The position numbers were made by a program, and so were the translations under genes. From Symbiodinium natans (Eukaryota > Sar > Dinophyceae > Suessiales > Symbiodiniaceae): 64,000 bases of DNA. The notes beneath the pieces are model-generated. The model had not been told where the DNA came from. It did not search any database and worked only from the letters and a program-made list of their open reading frames with translations. Shown here one piece after another: positions 55,176 to 63,377 of this stretch; positions within the stretch are counted from its first letter, which is position 1, and every line of letters starts with the position of its first letter. Location of the stretch: assembly GCA_905221605.1 (NCBI GenBank), contig CAJNDS010000102.1:989501-1053500 (forward strand). Direction: 5' to 3'.

Positions 55176-55616
55176 ATGCCACCACGGAAGAGACCGGCGG
55201 CAGTTCCGCTAGAAAACCTGCAGCGTGGACGCGAGCGCAAAGGCGCCTACCACATTGAATTTCAGAGGCTGCAGGACTTGCGCAGCGCTCGGCCTCTTGG
55301 GGAGGCGGACCGTGGAAACTACGAGGCATTGATGGAGCTTCGCCCGAGTCTTGTGCAGAAGCTCGGCGAGAGCATCGATCTTAGGAAAGCATTCTTCGTG
55401 TCAGCACAATCGGGCGCTGATTCTGCCGTTCGGGCTGTGGCTCATTATGTCGTGCTCCGTGAGGCTCTGCGAACCTCTTCAGCATCAATGGAAGACGTTG
55501 CGCAACGCTTGCAAGCAGAAGGGGACAAGTATTGCAAATACTTCTCGAGCAACGACCTCGCGCAAGCCGTTTCCACTTTGCGCCTATGCAACATACAACC
55601 TGGCGAGGACCGATGA
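55176..55616 (+). CDS. Small basic-start protein of unknown function
   Basis: 146 codons from an ATG (MPPRKRPAAVPLENLQ). The N-terminus is basic like a nuclear localisation signal; the rest is helical and mixed-charge (SIDLRKAFFVSAQSGADSAV, then EDVAQRLQAEGDKYCKYF). It is the first gene of a plus-strand cluster. No intron is needed. The family is not recognised. Third-codon GC is high, as in its neighbours. Confidence 0.6.
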   Translation: MPPRKRPAAVPLENLQRGRERKGAYHIEFQRLQDLRSARPLGEADRGNYEALMELRPSLVQKLGESIDLRKAFFVSAQSGADSAVRAVAHYVVLREALRTSSASMEDVAQRLQAEGDKYCKYFSSNDLAQAVSTLRLCNIQPGEDR

Positions 55617-55707
55617 ATCTGTAGAATACATAGCTGCTGACACGAAACACTAGACGATCTATCTCTCTGTTGCGTTGCGTTCTAGCCAGGACCGCGGAAG
55701 CTACAGA

Positions 55708-56685
55708 ATGAGGTGGGTGGCCGCCGCTATCATTTGCCTCCTGCAACTCGAACTTCGTGACGTGGTAGTTGAACTTCGATTAACGGGTAGATTGCTAACG
55801 GCAGCTTGTGCGTTCGCAGTGCTCACAGGAGGGCGACATTTCTGCAGATTCCTCCGAGACAAACTTAATCTGGTTGTCCTCCGGCAGCTGCCGTCTTGGT
55901 GTACGGAGCTCTTAAACTACCACGACGATGCAAGAGTTTGGGCCGACGGCGCGGGGATGCCACGAGCCCATGGCCATCAGGAGGAGCATGACGCCGACGG
56001 CTTGGTGGAGCCTGACGACTCGGAAACAGCTGGGGATGTCCCGGAAAGCCGCGAGGTGGGTGCTGCGGCGCTCTTTGGCAGTATGACCGCAGGTCAGCGT
56101 ACTGTTTTGCGCGCGCTTGGCACGCGGCTCCTGGAGGAAGCTGAGACGTGCATGCCTTGGAGTGGAGCTTCGCATTTGGGATTCCGTCCCATGCGAGCCG
56201 CCGGGTTCCCACGTACCATCGCTATCTGGCAGAGCTACTGTGACAACATGTCTCTTACATGGCGGCGGAGCGCCCTTCACGAGAGTACCTTCATGATGCC
56301 CCGCAACGGCCTGGTGGAAAAAGTCTTACGGGACCGCGTGGAGGAGATGGTGACGCCATTCTGGAGCGCCGCAGCCTTTCGGCGTCGGTTTGCTTGCGTT
56401 CCGATTGTTCCCGCTGTGGGCGGATGTGCACGGACACTGTGCCTGCTGCAGCAGAGGAGTATGATCTTGGGCACTGAGCATGCCCCCGTGCAGCACCCCC
56501 CGCAACTACTCTTGCAATGGGGTCGACGGCTGCATAGTGAGGTTCGCAGAGAGGCACGGCAGCTAGGTATCCCAGAGCCCGACATCGAGTTTACACATTC
56601 GATAACGGAGAATGTGCTGTGCTGTTTCAGTAAGTGTGTGGACGCCATGCTTGGCTGCTCGCACCATCACAGTCGTTACCGGTGA
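55708..56685 (+). CDS. Protein of unknown function, about 325 aa
   Basis: The frame opens at a TTG at 55675, but the first ATG is at 55708. A pyrimidine-rich tract and AG (tctctctgttgcgttgcgttctagccag, AG at 55689-55690) lie just before it and would suit a trans-splice acceptor. An N-terminal hydrophobic segment (WVAAAIICLLQLEL) may be a signal or membrane anchor. The middle is acidic (DADGLVEPDDSETAGD), and the rest is globular with several cysteines. A perfect GTAAGT donor at 56630 raises the possibility that the last 18 codons are intron and another exon follows. Family not recognised. Confidence 0.55.
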   Translation: MRWVAAAIICLLQLELRDVVVELRLTGRLLTAACAFAVLTGGRHFCRFLRDKLNLVVLRQLPSWCTELLNYHDDARVWADGAGMPRAHGHQEEHDADGLVEPDDSETAGDVPESREVGAAALFGSMTAGQRTVLRALGTRLLEEAETCMPWSGASHLGFRPMRAAGFPRTIAIWQSYCDNMSLTWRRSALHESTFMMPRNGLVEKVLRDRVEEMVTPFWSAAAFRRRFACVPIVPAVGGCARTLCLLQQRSMILGTEHAPVQHPPQLLLQWGRRLHSEVRREARQLGIPEPDIEFTHSITENVLCCFSKCVDAMLGCSHHHSRYR

Positions 56686-57065
56686 CACCGACCGGCGGAG
56701 CGCGCCCTCCAGCAAAGAAAGCTACTCAGCAAGTGGTCTAGCCTGTTATTTACACCCGCCCTAATTGCTTTATAACCCACTGGGGCTTAGAGCGCCCAGG
56801 GCCCTAAATTTCCGGAAAATTTAGAGGCCTGGGTCCTGCGACACGGAACTCTGCCAGGCCCTGCCGGCGGGTCGCCCTCGCTGATGCTGAGGTGAGCATG
56901 CTACGGGTTGAGTTTCGCGCGCGCAACGCAGCGGGTTATCTAGCTTTCCCTTTCAAGCTTTGCGGCGCGATCGCTGGCATTGGCTCTTGCATGCACGTCA
57001 TTAGGTTGGTCCGCTACTTTCCTCAAGTGCAGCGCGCCGGTGACCGCAGAGCGATTTGGCGCGTG

Positions 57066-58058
57066 ATGGGCAAGCTTGGCGCCTTCACCATGAGCAAGAC
57101 AGGACGCGGCCGCGGCCGCGGAAGGGCAAGTGCCAAGGCAGCTCCGAAGACTCTCATCGTTCCCAAGGCTGGCTCGCTGCAGCCAAAGGCAGCTCCCTCT
57201 GGTGCGTCGGAGCCGCGCGATGCGCCGGTTCAATTAGCTGTCATCCAATGGACTCGAGTTGCTCACAAAGCCATCGAGTCGTTCGGAGACGACCCCCTCT
57301 GGCAAATCCAACTGAAGCACGATGGCAAGCCCACCGTGTCCATGCAATTGATCCGCCACTTCGGAAACTACTTGACCGTCCTCCGTGAAACCGACGACAG
57401 TATCCCGGAGAGCATCCAAGCTTTAAAGGAACGTGCAGGCATCGCTCTGCAGCTTGCCGGCGGCACGGTGCAGTGGCGTGCCGCGTGGTACGTGGAAGGT
57501 CCGCCTGAGGCGCTTCAAAACGCACTACGTCTCATCCTCGGCTTTGTACATCATCGCTGGAACAGCACTGCGCCCGGAGAACGTGGTTTCCCTGGAGACC
57601 TCAGGATCGAGCTCGACGTGGACCCCTCCATCGTGTGCAAGAACGAGCTTGCAGAGATGCCTGTGGCACCTATGCTTGTACGTAACTTGGACCTTTCGCC
57701 CTTTTCCCCGGCACCACCTGCTGGTGCCCAGATTCTGACGTTCCAGATCGAGTTCAACGAGACCAATGGCTTGACGGGCGTACTGGCTGGAGCTACATGG
57801 GCGTTCCGAAAGGAACTCGAAGCGAATGGCATCTACGGCGCTCGCGTCGAGGCAGACGACTCCTATGTCCGAGTGCTACCTTGCGTCGATGTATCCACTA
57901 AGAACGGACGCGATTGGATCTTGCAGAAGCTCTTCCGGGAGATCCTGTGTGACACCGTCTTGCACCTGGTGGTAGCTACACCGCCTCTGCCGGAGACTGC
58001 GGGAGCAGAGTTCTTGCAGATCCTGGGTGCCCAGCCGCATGTGTATACCGAGAAGTGA
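57066..58058 (+). CDS. Tandem gene copy 1, basic N-terminus, unknown function
   Basis: 330 codons from MGKLGAFTMSKTGRGRGRGR. The frame is open further upstream (ATG 56898), but that part is poorly conserved with copy 2, so 57066 or the Met at 57090 is the likely start. The N-terminus is a GRGRGRASAKAAPK nucleic-acid-binding-like tail. The body is one globular unit (QWTRVAHKAIESFGDDPLWQ, DLRIELDVDPSIVCKNELAE, FRKELEANGIYGARVEADDS). Copy 2 lies 1334 bp downstream at about 98% identity. No known domain is recognised. Tandem near-identical copies are typical of well-expressed dinoflagellate genes. Confidence 0.7.
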   Translation: MGKLGAFTMSKTGRGRGRGRASAKAAPKTLIVPKAGSLQPKAAPSGASEPRDAPVQLAVIQWTRVAHKAIESFGDDPLWQIQLKHDGKPTVSMQLIRHFGNYLTVLRETDDSIPESIQALKERAGIALQLAGGTVQWRAAWYVEGPPEALQNALRLILGFVHHRWNSTAPGERGFPGDLRIELDVDPSIVCKNELAEMPVAPMLVRNLDLSPFSPAPPAGAQILTFQIEFNETNGLTGVLAGATWAFRKELEANGIYGARVEADDSYVRVLPCVDVSTKNGRDWILQKLFREILCDTVLHLVVATPPLPETAGAEFLQILGAQPHVYTEK

Positions 58059-58399
58059 CGCCACAGCAACGCGCACGCATTCGTCTCGTGCCTTTTGCTC
58101 GGTGTGAGGCCACAGCAATGCCTCTGTCTTGGGGAGACCATATTTACCGACAAGAAAATGGTCCGTGCAGTTTGTCAAATAAACACTTGCACCATTGTGA
58201 CATGTCAACCTTGCGTCCGTTTTGTGCTCAGATTAGCATTCTGCGGACTGATTTCTGCACACACAATTCCGCAAATCACCTTCGCCTTGAAAGCTTTGCG
58301 TCGCGATCGCTAACGTTGGCTCTTGCATGCCCGCGATTAGCACAGTCCGTTGCTTCCTTCATGCAACACGCCGGTGACCACGAAACGATTTGGAGCATG

Positions 58400-59392
58400 A
58401 TGGGCAAGCTTGGCGCCTTCACCATGAGCAAGACAGGACGCGGCCGCGGCCGCGGAAGGGCAAGTGCCAAGGCAGCTCCGAAAACTCTCATCGTTCCAAA
58501 GGCTGGCTCGCTGCAGCCAAAGGCAGCTCCCTCTGGTGCGTCGGAGCCGCGCGATGCGCCGGTTCAGCTAGCCGTCATCCAATGGACTCGAGTTGCTCAC
58601 AAGGCCATCGAGTCGTTCGGAGACGACCCCCTCTGGCAAATCCAACTGAAGCACGATGGCAAGCCCACCGTGTCCATGCAGTTGATCCGCCACTTCGGAA
58701 ACTACTTGACCGTCCTCCGTGAAACCGACGACAATATCCCGGAGAGCATCCAAGCTCTAAAGGAACGCGCAGGCATCGCTCTCCAGCTTGCCGGCGGCAC
58801 GGTGCAGTGGCGTGCCGCGTGGTACGTGGAAGGTCCGCCTGAGGCGCTTCAAAACGCACTACGTCTCATCCTCGGCTTTGTACATCATCGCTGGAACAGC
58901 GCTGCGCCCGGAGAACGTGGTTTCCCTGGAGACCTCAGGATCGAGCTCGACGTGGACCCCTCCATCGTGTGCAAAAACGAGCTTGCAGAGATGCCTGTGG
59001 CACCTATGCTTGTACGTAACTTGGACCTTTCGCCCTTTTCCCCGGCACCACCTGCTGGTGCCCAGATTCTGACGTTCCAGATCGAGTTCAACGAGACCAA
59101 TGGCTTGACGGGCGTACTGGCTGGAGCTACATGGGCGTTCCGAAAGGAACTCGAAGCGAATGGCATCTACGGCGCTCGCGTCGAGGCAGACGACTCCTAT
59201 GTCCGAGTGCTATCTTGCGTCGATGTATCCACTAAGAACGGACGCGATTGGATCTTGCAGAAACTCTTCCGGGAGATCCTGTGTGACACCGTCTTGCACC
59301 TGGTGGTAGCTACACCGCCTCTGCCGGAGACTGCGGGAGCAGAGTTCTTGCAGATCCTGGTTGCCCAGCCGCATGTGTATACCGAGAAGTGA
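58400..59392 (+). CDS. Tandem gene copy 2, basic N-terminus, unknown function
   Basis: Same length and frame as copy 1, with about 16 base differences over 993. Four change the protein (S to N, T to A, P to S, G to V) and the rest are silent, so both copies seem to be under constraint or recent conversion. The spacer between copies shares only patches (for example GCGATCGCT and TTGGCTCTTGCATGC upstream of each). A reading frame open back to 58055 is not conserved and is not used. Confidence 0.7.
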   Translation: MGKLGAFTMSKTGRGRGRGRASAKAAPKTLIVPKAGSLQPKAAPSGASEPRDAPVQLAVIQWTRVAHKAIESFGDDPLWQIQLKHDGKPTVSMQLIRHFGNYLTVLRETDDNIPESIQALKERAGIALQLAGGTVQWRAAWYVEGPPEALQNALRLILGFVHHRWNSAAPGERGFPGDLRIELDVDPSIVCKNELAEMPVAPMLVRNLDLSPFSPAPPAGAQILTFQIEFNETNGLTGVLAGATWAFRKELEANGIYGARVEADDSYVRVLSCVDVSTKNGRDWILQKLFREILCDTVLHLVVATPPLPETAGAEFLQILVAQPHVYTEK

Positions 59393-59635
59393 CGCCTGTA
59401 GCGCGCACTCGCTCGCACTCATCTAAAGTCTCTTCCTCAGTGAGAGCGCCTCTATCGCAAAAAGGAGCTCCTTGTAGTTGTACAATAGAAGCAGCCACCT
59501 TTGTGCCTAGTCCACTTTGTATCCGTGTTGCTGCGCATGCGTAGGTTGTATGTGCTGTTAACGTACGTGGCCAACTTCGTGGCTCGAAGGACCACATAGC
59601 CGGTGCTTCACACGGCGTGAGCGCCCTTAAACGTC
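59393..59635. other. Spacer after the tandem pair
   Basis: Short spacer without a supported gene; its first bases resemble the 3' flank of copy 1 (GACGCC followed by GCGCGCAC / GCGCACGC words). Confidence 0.4.
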
Positions 59636-60253
59636 ATGTCGCGCGGATCCGCTCTTCCGAGTTTGGTGACTATCTTGATCTTGCAGGCTAGCTGGCAAGC
59701 AGTGTATCCATCGGCTGCCATGCATGCCGACAGCTCGACCGCCGGCAGTGAGTTCGACGCGCTCTTGGCGCAGATGGCGACGCTGCCCGACCCAACCCGC
59801 CAGCAGGTGCTGGAATGCTTTACCCAGCTCGTGTCGGTCGAATGCACGTCGCGCCTGGCTGAGATACGCTTCTTCTTGCGCGCGCGTGCGCGCGCAGTTT
59901 CTGTGTGCGCTGCTGGCTCCGGGGTTCCGGCTGGCAACGCCGCAGTGTCCGAACAGCCGGCCCCAAGCGGCATCGCGCTCCAACTCATGCACACGATCTT
60001 GCGCGATGTCCACCTGGCGAACCACAATGTGCCCATTGACATTGAGGACGACTCCGTCGGCTGCGGCGACCTGCGGGATGCTTTCTTCGCTTGCTTGGGC
60101 TTACTACCACGCGCAGAGGATAACGCCGAGCCGCAAGCTGCGACTCTCCGCAACTGCAGCGCCGAGCCGCCTACTTCCGACATTGAACGCATGACGGACG
60201 GCAGCGGCGCCAGTCACAGGCGGCGCCGTATGCATGCGGCGTTCTACGGGTGA
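59636..60253 (+). CDS. Small protein of unknown function, possibly secreted
   Basis: 205 codons from ATG at 59636. The first 28 residues (SLVTILILQASW inside) could be a signal peptide. Alternatively a CTTGATCTTGCAG acceptor at 59685 and the Met at 59720 (MHADSSTAGSEFDALLAQMA) mark the true start. The middle is helical (DPTRQQVLECFTQLVSVE) with an arginine/alanine stretch (FFLRARARAVS); the tail is basic (SHRRRRMHAAFYG). Family not recognised. It is the last gene of the cluster before the assembly gap. Confidence 0.5.
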   Translation: MSRGSALPSLVTILILQASWQAVYPSAAMHADSSTAGSEFDALLAQMATLPDPTRQQVLECFTQLVSVECTSRLAEIRFFLRARARAVSVCAAGSGVPAGNAAVSEQPAPSGIALQLMHTILRDVHLANHNVPIDIEDDSVGCGDLRDAFFACLGLLPRAEDNAEPQAATLRNCSAEPPTSDIERMTDGSGASHRRRRMHAAFYG

Positions 60254-60489
60254 AAGCCGCTTCGGTGCAATTCGACCTCTAGATTGTTGAGTGCCATTCT
60301 GTTTGCGCACCTGCCTGTCTATCTATGCATGCATCATGCGCACTGTGCGCTGACTCAGGTACTTTTGCAGGATCTGAGCCACGTCCAAACATTAGCGACG
60401 ACCGCCCGTGTTGGGTTTTTTTGCAGCGCGAAACAAGCTCGCGCGCTTCATCTGCAGTTAGGAGCTTCCCAAATACGCGAGTTTTCTTA
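60254..60489. other. Spacer before assembly gap
   Basis: No supported gene. Contains two CAG acceptor-like sites after T-rich tracts (about 60370 and 60426). Confidence 0.35.
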
Positions 60490-60589
60490 NNNNNNNNNNN
60501 NNNNNNNNNNNNNNNNNNNNNNNNNNNNNNNNNNNNNNNNNNNNNNNNNNNNNNNNNNNNNNNNNNNNNNNNNNNNNNNNNNNNNNNNN
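60490..60589. other. Assembly gap, 100 N
   Basis: Exactly 100 undetermined bases, a conventional scaffold gap of unknown true size. It cuts the left end of the following retroelement. Protein strings across it are meaningless. Confidence 0.99.
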
Positions 60590-60590
60590 C

Positions 60591-60974
60591 TGCTGGAACC
60601 AGCTGACCTTTGGAGTTCAGCACGAGTTGGACTTCGCCGAGAAGCAAGTTTTCACCCAGGCAGCCCTCGGAGCCAAAGGTTCCTCGAAGGGTATTTCCCT
60701 GGGTAAATCGCAGCGCCACTGGAGCGCGCCGTTTATCTATAATTCGGCCATGAATCCCTTCCCGATCCCCATGACCATCAGCAAAGTTGATGCTGTCAGC
60801 TATTGTTGGGATGAATATTGCGATAAGGTAGCTGCCCCACAGCATAAGGTGGGGAACTACCAGGCCGGAACTTTTGAGGGGGCTCCCGTGGTTACACCGC
60901 CAGCGGCGGGAGCCAATCTTCCGCAAGGACCCGCGCCCTCTGAGCCAGGCCCCGGCAAGGGTAGAGGCAAGTGA
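60591..60974 (+). CDS. Retroelement ORF1, C-terminal part (partial at gap)
   Basis: Open from the gap, reading CWNQLTFGVQHELDFAEKQV, then a lysine/glycine/serine stretch, and ending PGPGKGRGK at TGA (60972-60974). It has VVTPPAAGAN at one of the TACACCGCC words that pepper this element. It is in the same frame as ORF2, with only this single stop and eight sense codons before the ORF2 ATG, so it is probably the RNA-binding ORF1 of the same element. No zinc knuckle is seen in the visible part. The 5' end is lost in the gap. Confidence 0.55.
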   Translation, partial: CWNQLTFGVQHELDFAEKQVFTQAALGAKGSSKGISLGKSQRHWSAPFIYNSAMNPFPIPMTISKVDAVSYCWDEYCDKVAAPQHKVGNYQAGTFEGAPVVTPPAAGANLPQGPAPSEPGPGKGRGK

Positions 60975-60998
60975 CGGGGTCGATACAGCATTGCGGGT

Positions 60999-63377
60999 AT
61001 GGCCTCAGCGCCTTTTGCATGTTTAAATTTTGCAGTCCAGTGCTCCCCGGACTACACCGCCCTAATCCCACATTTAAGGCTGCGTCTGCCCACCTTTGAA
61101 TTTTCTCAACACAGACTGCGCCGCGGGTACGGGTTGAGCACGGCTGCCTTTAAGAGACAGGGAGGTAGCGCCTTTTCCTTCCTGGGTAAAACGCCCAGCA
61201 GATTCCAGGAACCCCACCTCACCAGTAGATGCATTGGTTGGGATAGGAGTCCTCTTCGTAGATCACAGTTTAGGGGTAAGAAGCGTCACAAACAACCCGC
61301 CTGTCCCCACCTATCTAGGGCACTCCTTTGGCATCTAATAGCAGCATTTACAGTTTTCTACTATACCTGTCCACACCGCCATAACCCCTTAATTGTAGTC
61401 CTGGATGCCCTGGCCGTTTTCGGGGCCTTTTCCACCATGGCACGCTCCGCAACAATGATCTGCCGCTCCGCAAGATCTTGCAGAACAAAAAGAACAGAGA
61501 ACATAGCACAGGCTACACCGCGCGTACTCCAAAGAACACTTAACCGTCTGATGCATACCCTCAATGGTAACACCGCAACTAGAGTAGAGATCTCCCTCAA
61601 TGATCTCATACCTCCCAACCCCACTCCCCTACCTGGGCTGAAACTTTCAAGAGCGTTTCTTTTAGCACATCGGCAGCCCAAATCCCCTATCCCAGAGGAG
61701 CTCCCTACCCTAAACCCCCGAGCTACACCGCCACGAACAGGGCAAAGGACCTGTTTCAGAAATCAAGAGGGACTCAAGATTTCCTTCTCCAAAAAGGTTA
61801 CAAAGCCAAAACGCCGTTTTGTTCAAAACAAGACGGGCTGTCACCCGCTTGGTTCCCCTACCCTCCACCCTACCCACACCCAGCCTTACCCTGAAGGGGT
61901 CGGGCAGAAAGTTTCCAAGGGCACTGGGAATTCAATGAATGAGAATACTTTCATTCTTGCTAGTAAGCCTACACCGCCTCAACGAGGCTTGCCGGGTGCC
62001 ACTCCGGTGGTTAACGAAGAGTGTTTGTCCCCACCCCTTCCCGCCAAAGCTCTTTTAGGTCGGGGACCCGGGGCTCGCTGTCTACGTAGACGATATTATC
62101 GTCAGTGGCGGGGGTCCTTTAGGGCTAACATATTGCCAGGGAACACGGGAAACAACCTGGTAAAGGGAAGGGTTCCCTTGAAAGCAGATCATGGGAAAGA
62201 CAGGAAGACAACCAATGCCGGAAATTTTCGTAGGCTCGTTCTTCGACAATCGGCAATTGGAGTTAGGAAGGGAAAGACCACAAAGCTAATGGCTACACCG
62301 CCCATAGCTTATGGTTCTTCTCTTCGAATAGGCACACAAAATGTTCAGGGAATGGCTGAACTCTTTAAGCATCAAGAGGTCCTCGCTTTTATGTATATAC
62401 AGCACTTCGATGTTTTGATGTTAACGGAAACCCACTCTAAGTCCTACTACTCATTTCAAAGTCAGGGCTACCTTTTTGTGGTTAATGGTAACAACAAGGA
62501 TAAATGGTCAGGGGTCACAGCGGTTATATCGCCAAAAATGGTTCCTCATATTTGCAACATCATTCAACACACTTCTCGTATCTTACAAATTATCATCTCA
62601 TCCAAATCAGGCTCCATTCATATTATTGGGGTATATGCCCCACACGACAAATCGCAGGAAGAGGAGCGTAAGACCCCATTCTGGAACATGCTGGAAGACA
62701 TCCTAAAAACAATTCCACAACCTGAGCCGGTTTACGTGGTAGGAGACTACAACGTCAGGTTACAAGGTAGGTTTTCTGCTGAGCAGGATTTTCTGGGGCC
62801 TCATATCTACGGTAAGGGCAAACTCGCTGCCAACACTAAAACGCACTCCAACCGCACATTCTACACTTCTTTGTTAAAATCCCTCGGATTTGCAGACGTT
62901 TTCTCCTTTAAACAGTCCAACCTGACCAAGCATGTCACCTACAGGGATAAATTCTCACCTCCGGACAACTGGGACCAGTTCATTCTCGACCCCCTAATTC
63001 TTCTACAAATGTGGGATCGTTTTGCCACGCTCCCCTTGCCAGAGTCGGATCAGCTTTCGCTGGTTTCGGAGATTCGAGCGTTCCTGGGTTTAGATACCCT
63101 CCCTCCCAATAAACTGGCTACACCGCACATAGACCCTGTTCGCTTTCAAAGCTTGGACAGACTGATTACCCCTAGGAAATGGCTCCCCACGATCCGAACA
63201 GTAAAAGCTGTACATAATACAGGTTTTCCAAGCGATCATTACCTACTTCTTACAGAGCTCAGCGTCCGGCTAGGGGCACGTAGGCAGAGGCAACCCAGAC
63301 CCCCCCCCTGGAGTACAACGCCACCAGACAACAGCGCGAGAAGTTCAACAAAGAATTTAGGAACGCACTATATCTAG
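60999..63377 (+). CDS. Retroelement ORF2 with C-terminal APE-type endonuclease
   Basis: 792 codons from ATG. Residues 1-about 430 are basic, proline-rich and without a known domain. Residues about 440-755 are an exonuclease-endonuclease-phosphatase (APE-like) domain: GTQNVQG (metal-binding Asn), LMLTETHS (catalytic Glu), IIGVYAPHD, VVGDYNVR (Asp/Asn pair), TYRDKFSPPDNWDQFILDP, and the terminal FPSDHYLLLTEL with SDH (about 744-746). The family nicks target DNA to prime reverse transcription. All key residues are present, so it may be active. The frame ends 70 bases after the C9 run, where the coding signal has moved to another frame. Confidence 0.8.
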   Translation: MASAPFACLNFAVQCSPDYTALIPHLRLRLPTFEFSQHRLRRGYGLSTAAFKRQGGSAFSFLGKTPSRFQEPHLTSRCIGWDRSPLRRSQFRGKKRHKQPACPHLSRALLWHLIAAFTVFYYTCPHRHNPLIVVLDALAVFGAFSTMARSATMICRSARSCRTKRTENIAQATPRVLQRTLNRLMHTLNGNTATRVEISLNDLIPPNPTPLPGLKLSRAFLLAHRQPKSPIPEELPTLNPRATPPRTGQRTCFRNQEGLKISFSKKVTKPKRRFVQNKTGCHPLGSPTLHPTHTQPYPEGVGQKVSKGTGNSMNENTFILASKPTPPQRGLPGATPVVNEECLSPPLPAKALLGRGPGARCLRRRYYRQWRGSFRANILPGNTGNNLVKGRVPLKADHGKDRKTTNAGNFRRLVLRQSAIGVRKGKTTKLMATPPIAYGSSLRIGTQNVQGMAELFKHQEVLAFMYIQHFDVLMLTETHSKSYYSFQSQGYLFVVNGNNKDKWSGVTAVISPKMVPHICNIIQHTSRILQIIISSKSGSIHIIGVYAPHDKSQEEERKTPFWNMLEDILKTIPQPEPVYVVGDYNVRLQGRFSAEQDFLGPHIYGKGKLAANTKTHSNRTFYTSLLKSLGFADVFSFKQSNLTKHVTYRDKFSPPDNWDQFILDPLILLQMWDRFATLPLPESDQLSLVSEIRAFLGLDTLPPNKLATPHIDPVRFQSLDRLITPRKWLPTIRTVKAVHNTGFPSDHYLLLTELSVRLGARRQRQPRPPPWSTTPPDNSARSSTKNLGTHYI

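Noticed and set aside
58055-58396. N-terminal extension of tandem copy 2 back to 58055
   Set aside because: It begins with a GTG overlapping the stop of copy 1 and is not conserved with the region upstream of copy 1.
57056-59166. Many secondary ORFs of 60-110 codons inside the tandem gene pair on both strands
   Set aside because: They repeat identically in both copies because the DNA is duplicated, have atypical composition, and are shadows of the 330-codon frame.
60284-60926. ORFs spanning the N gap on either strand
   Set aside because: They bridge undetermined bases, so their continuity is an artefact of translating N as X.
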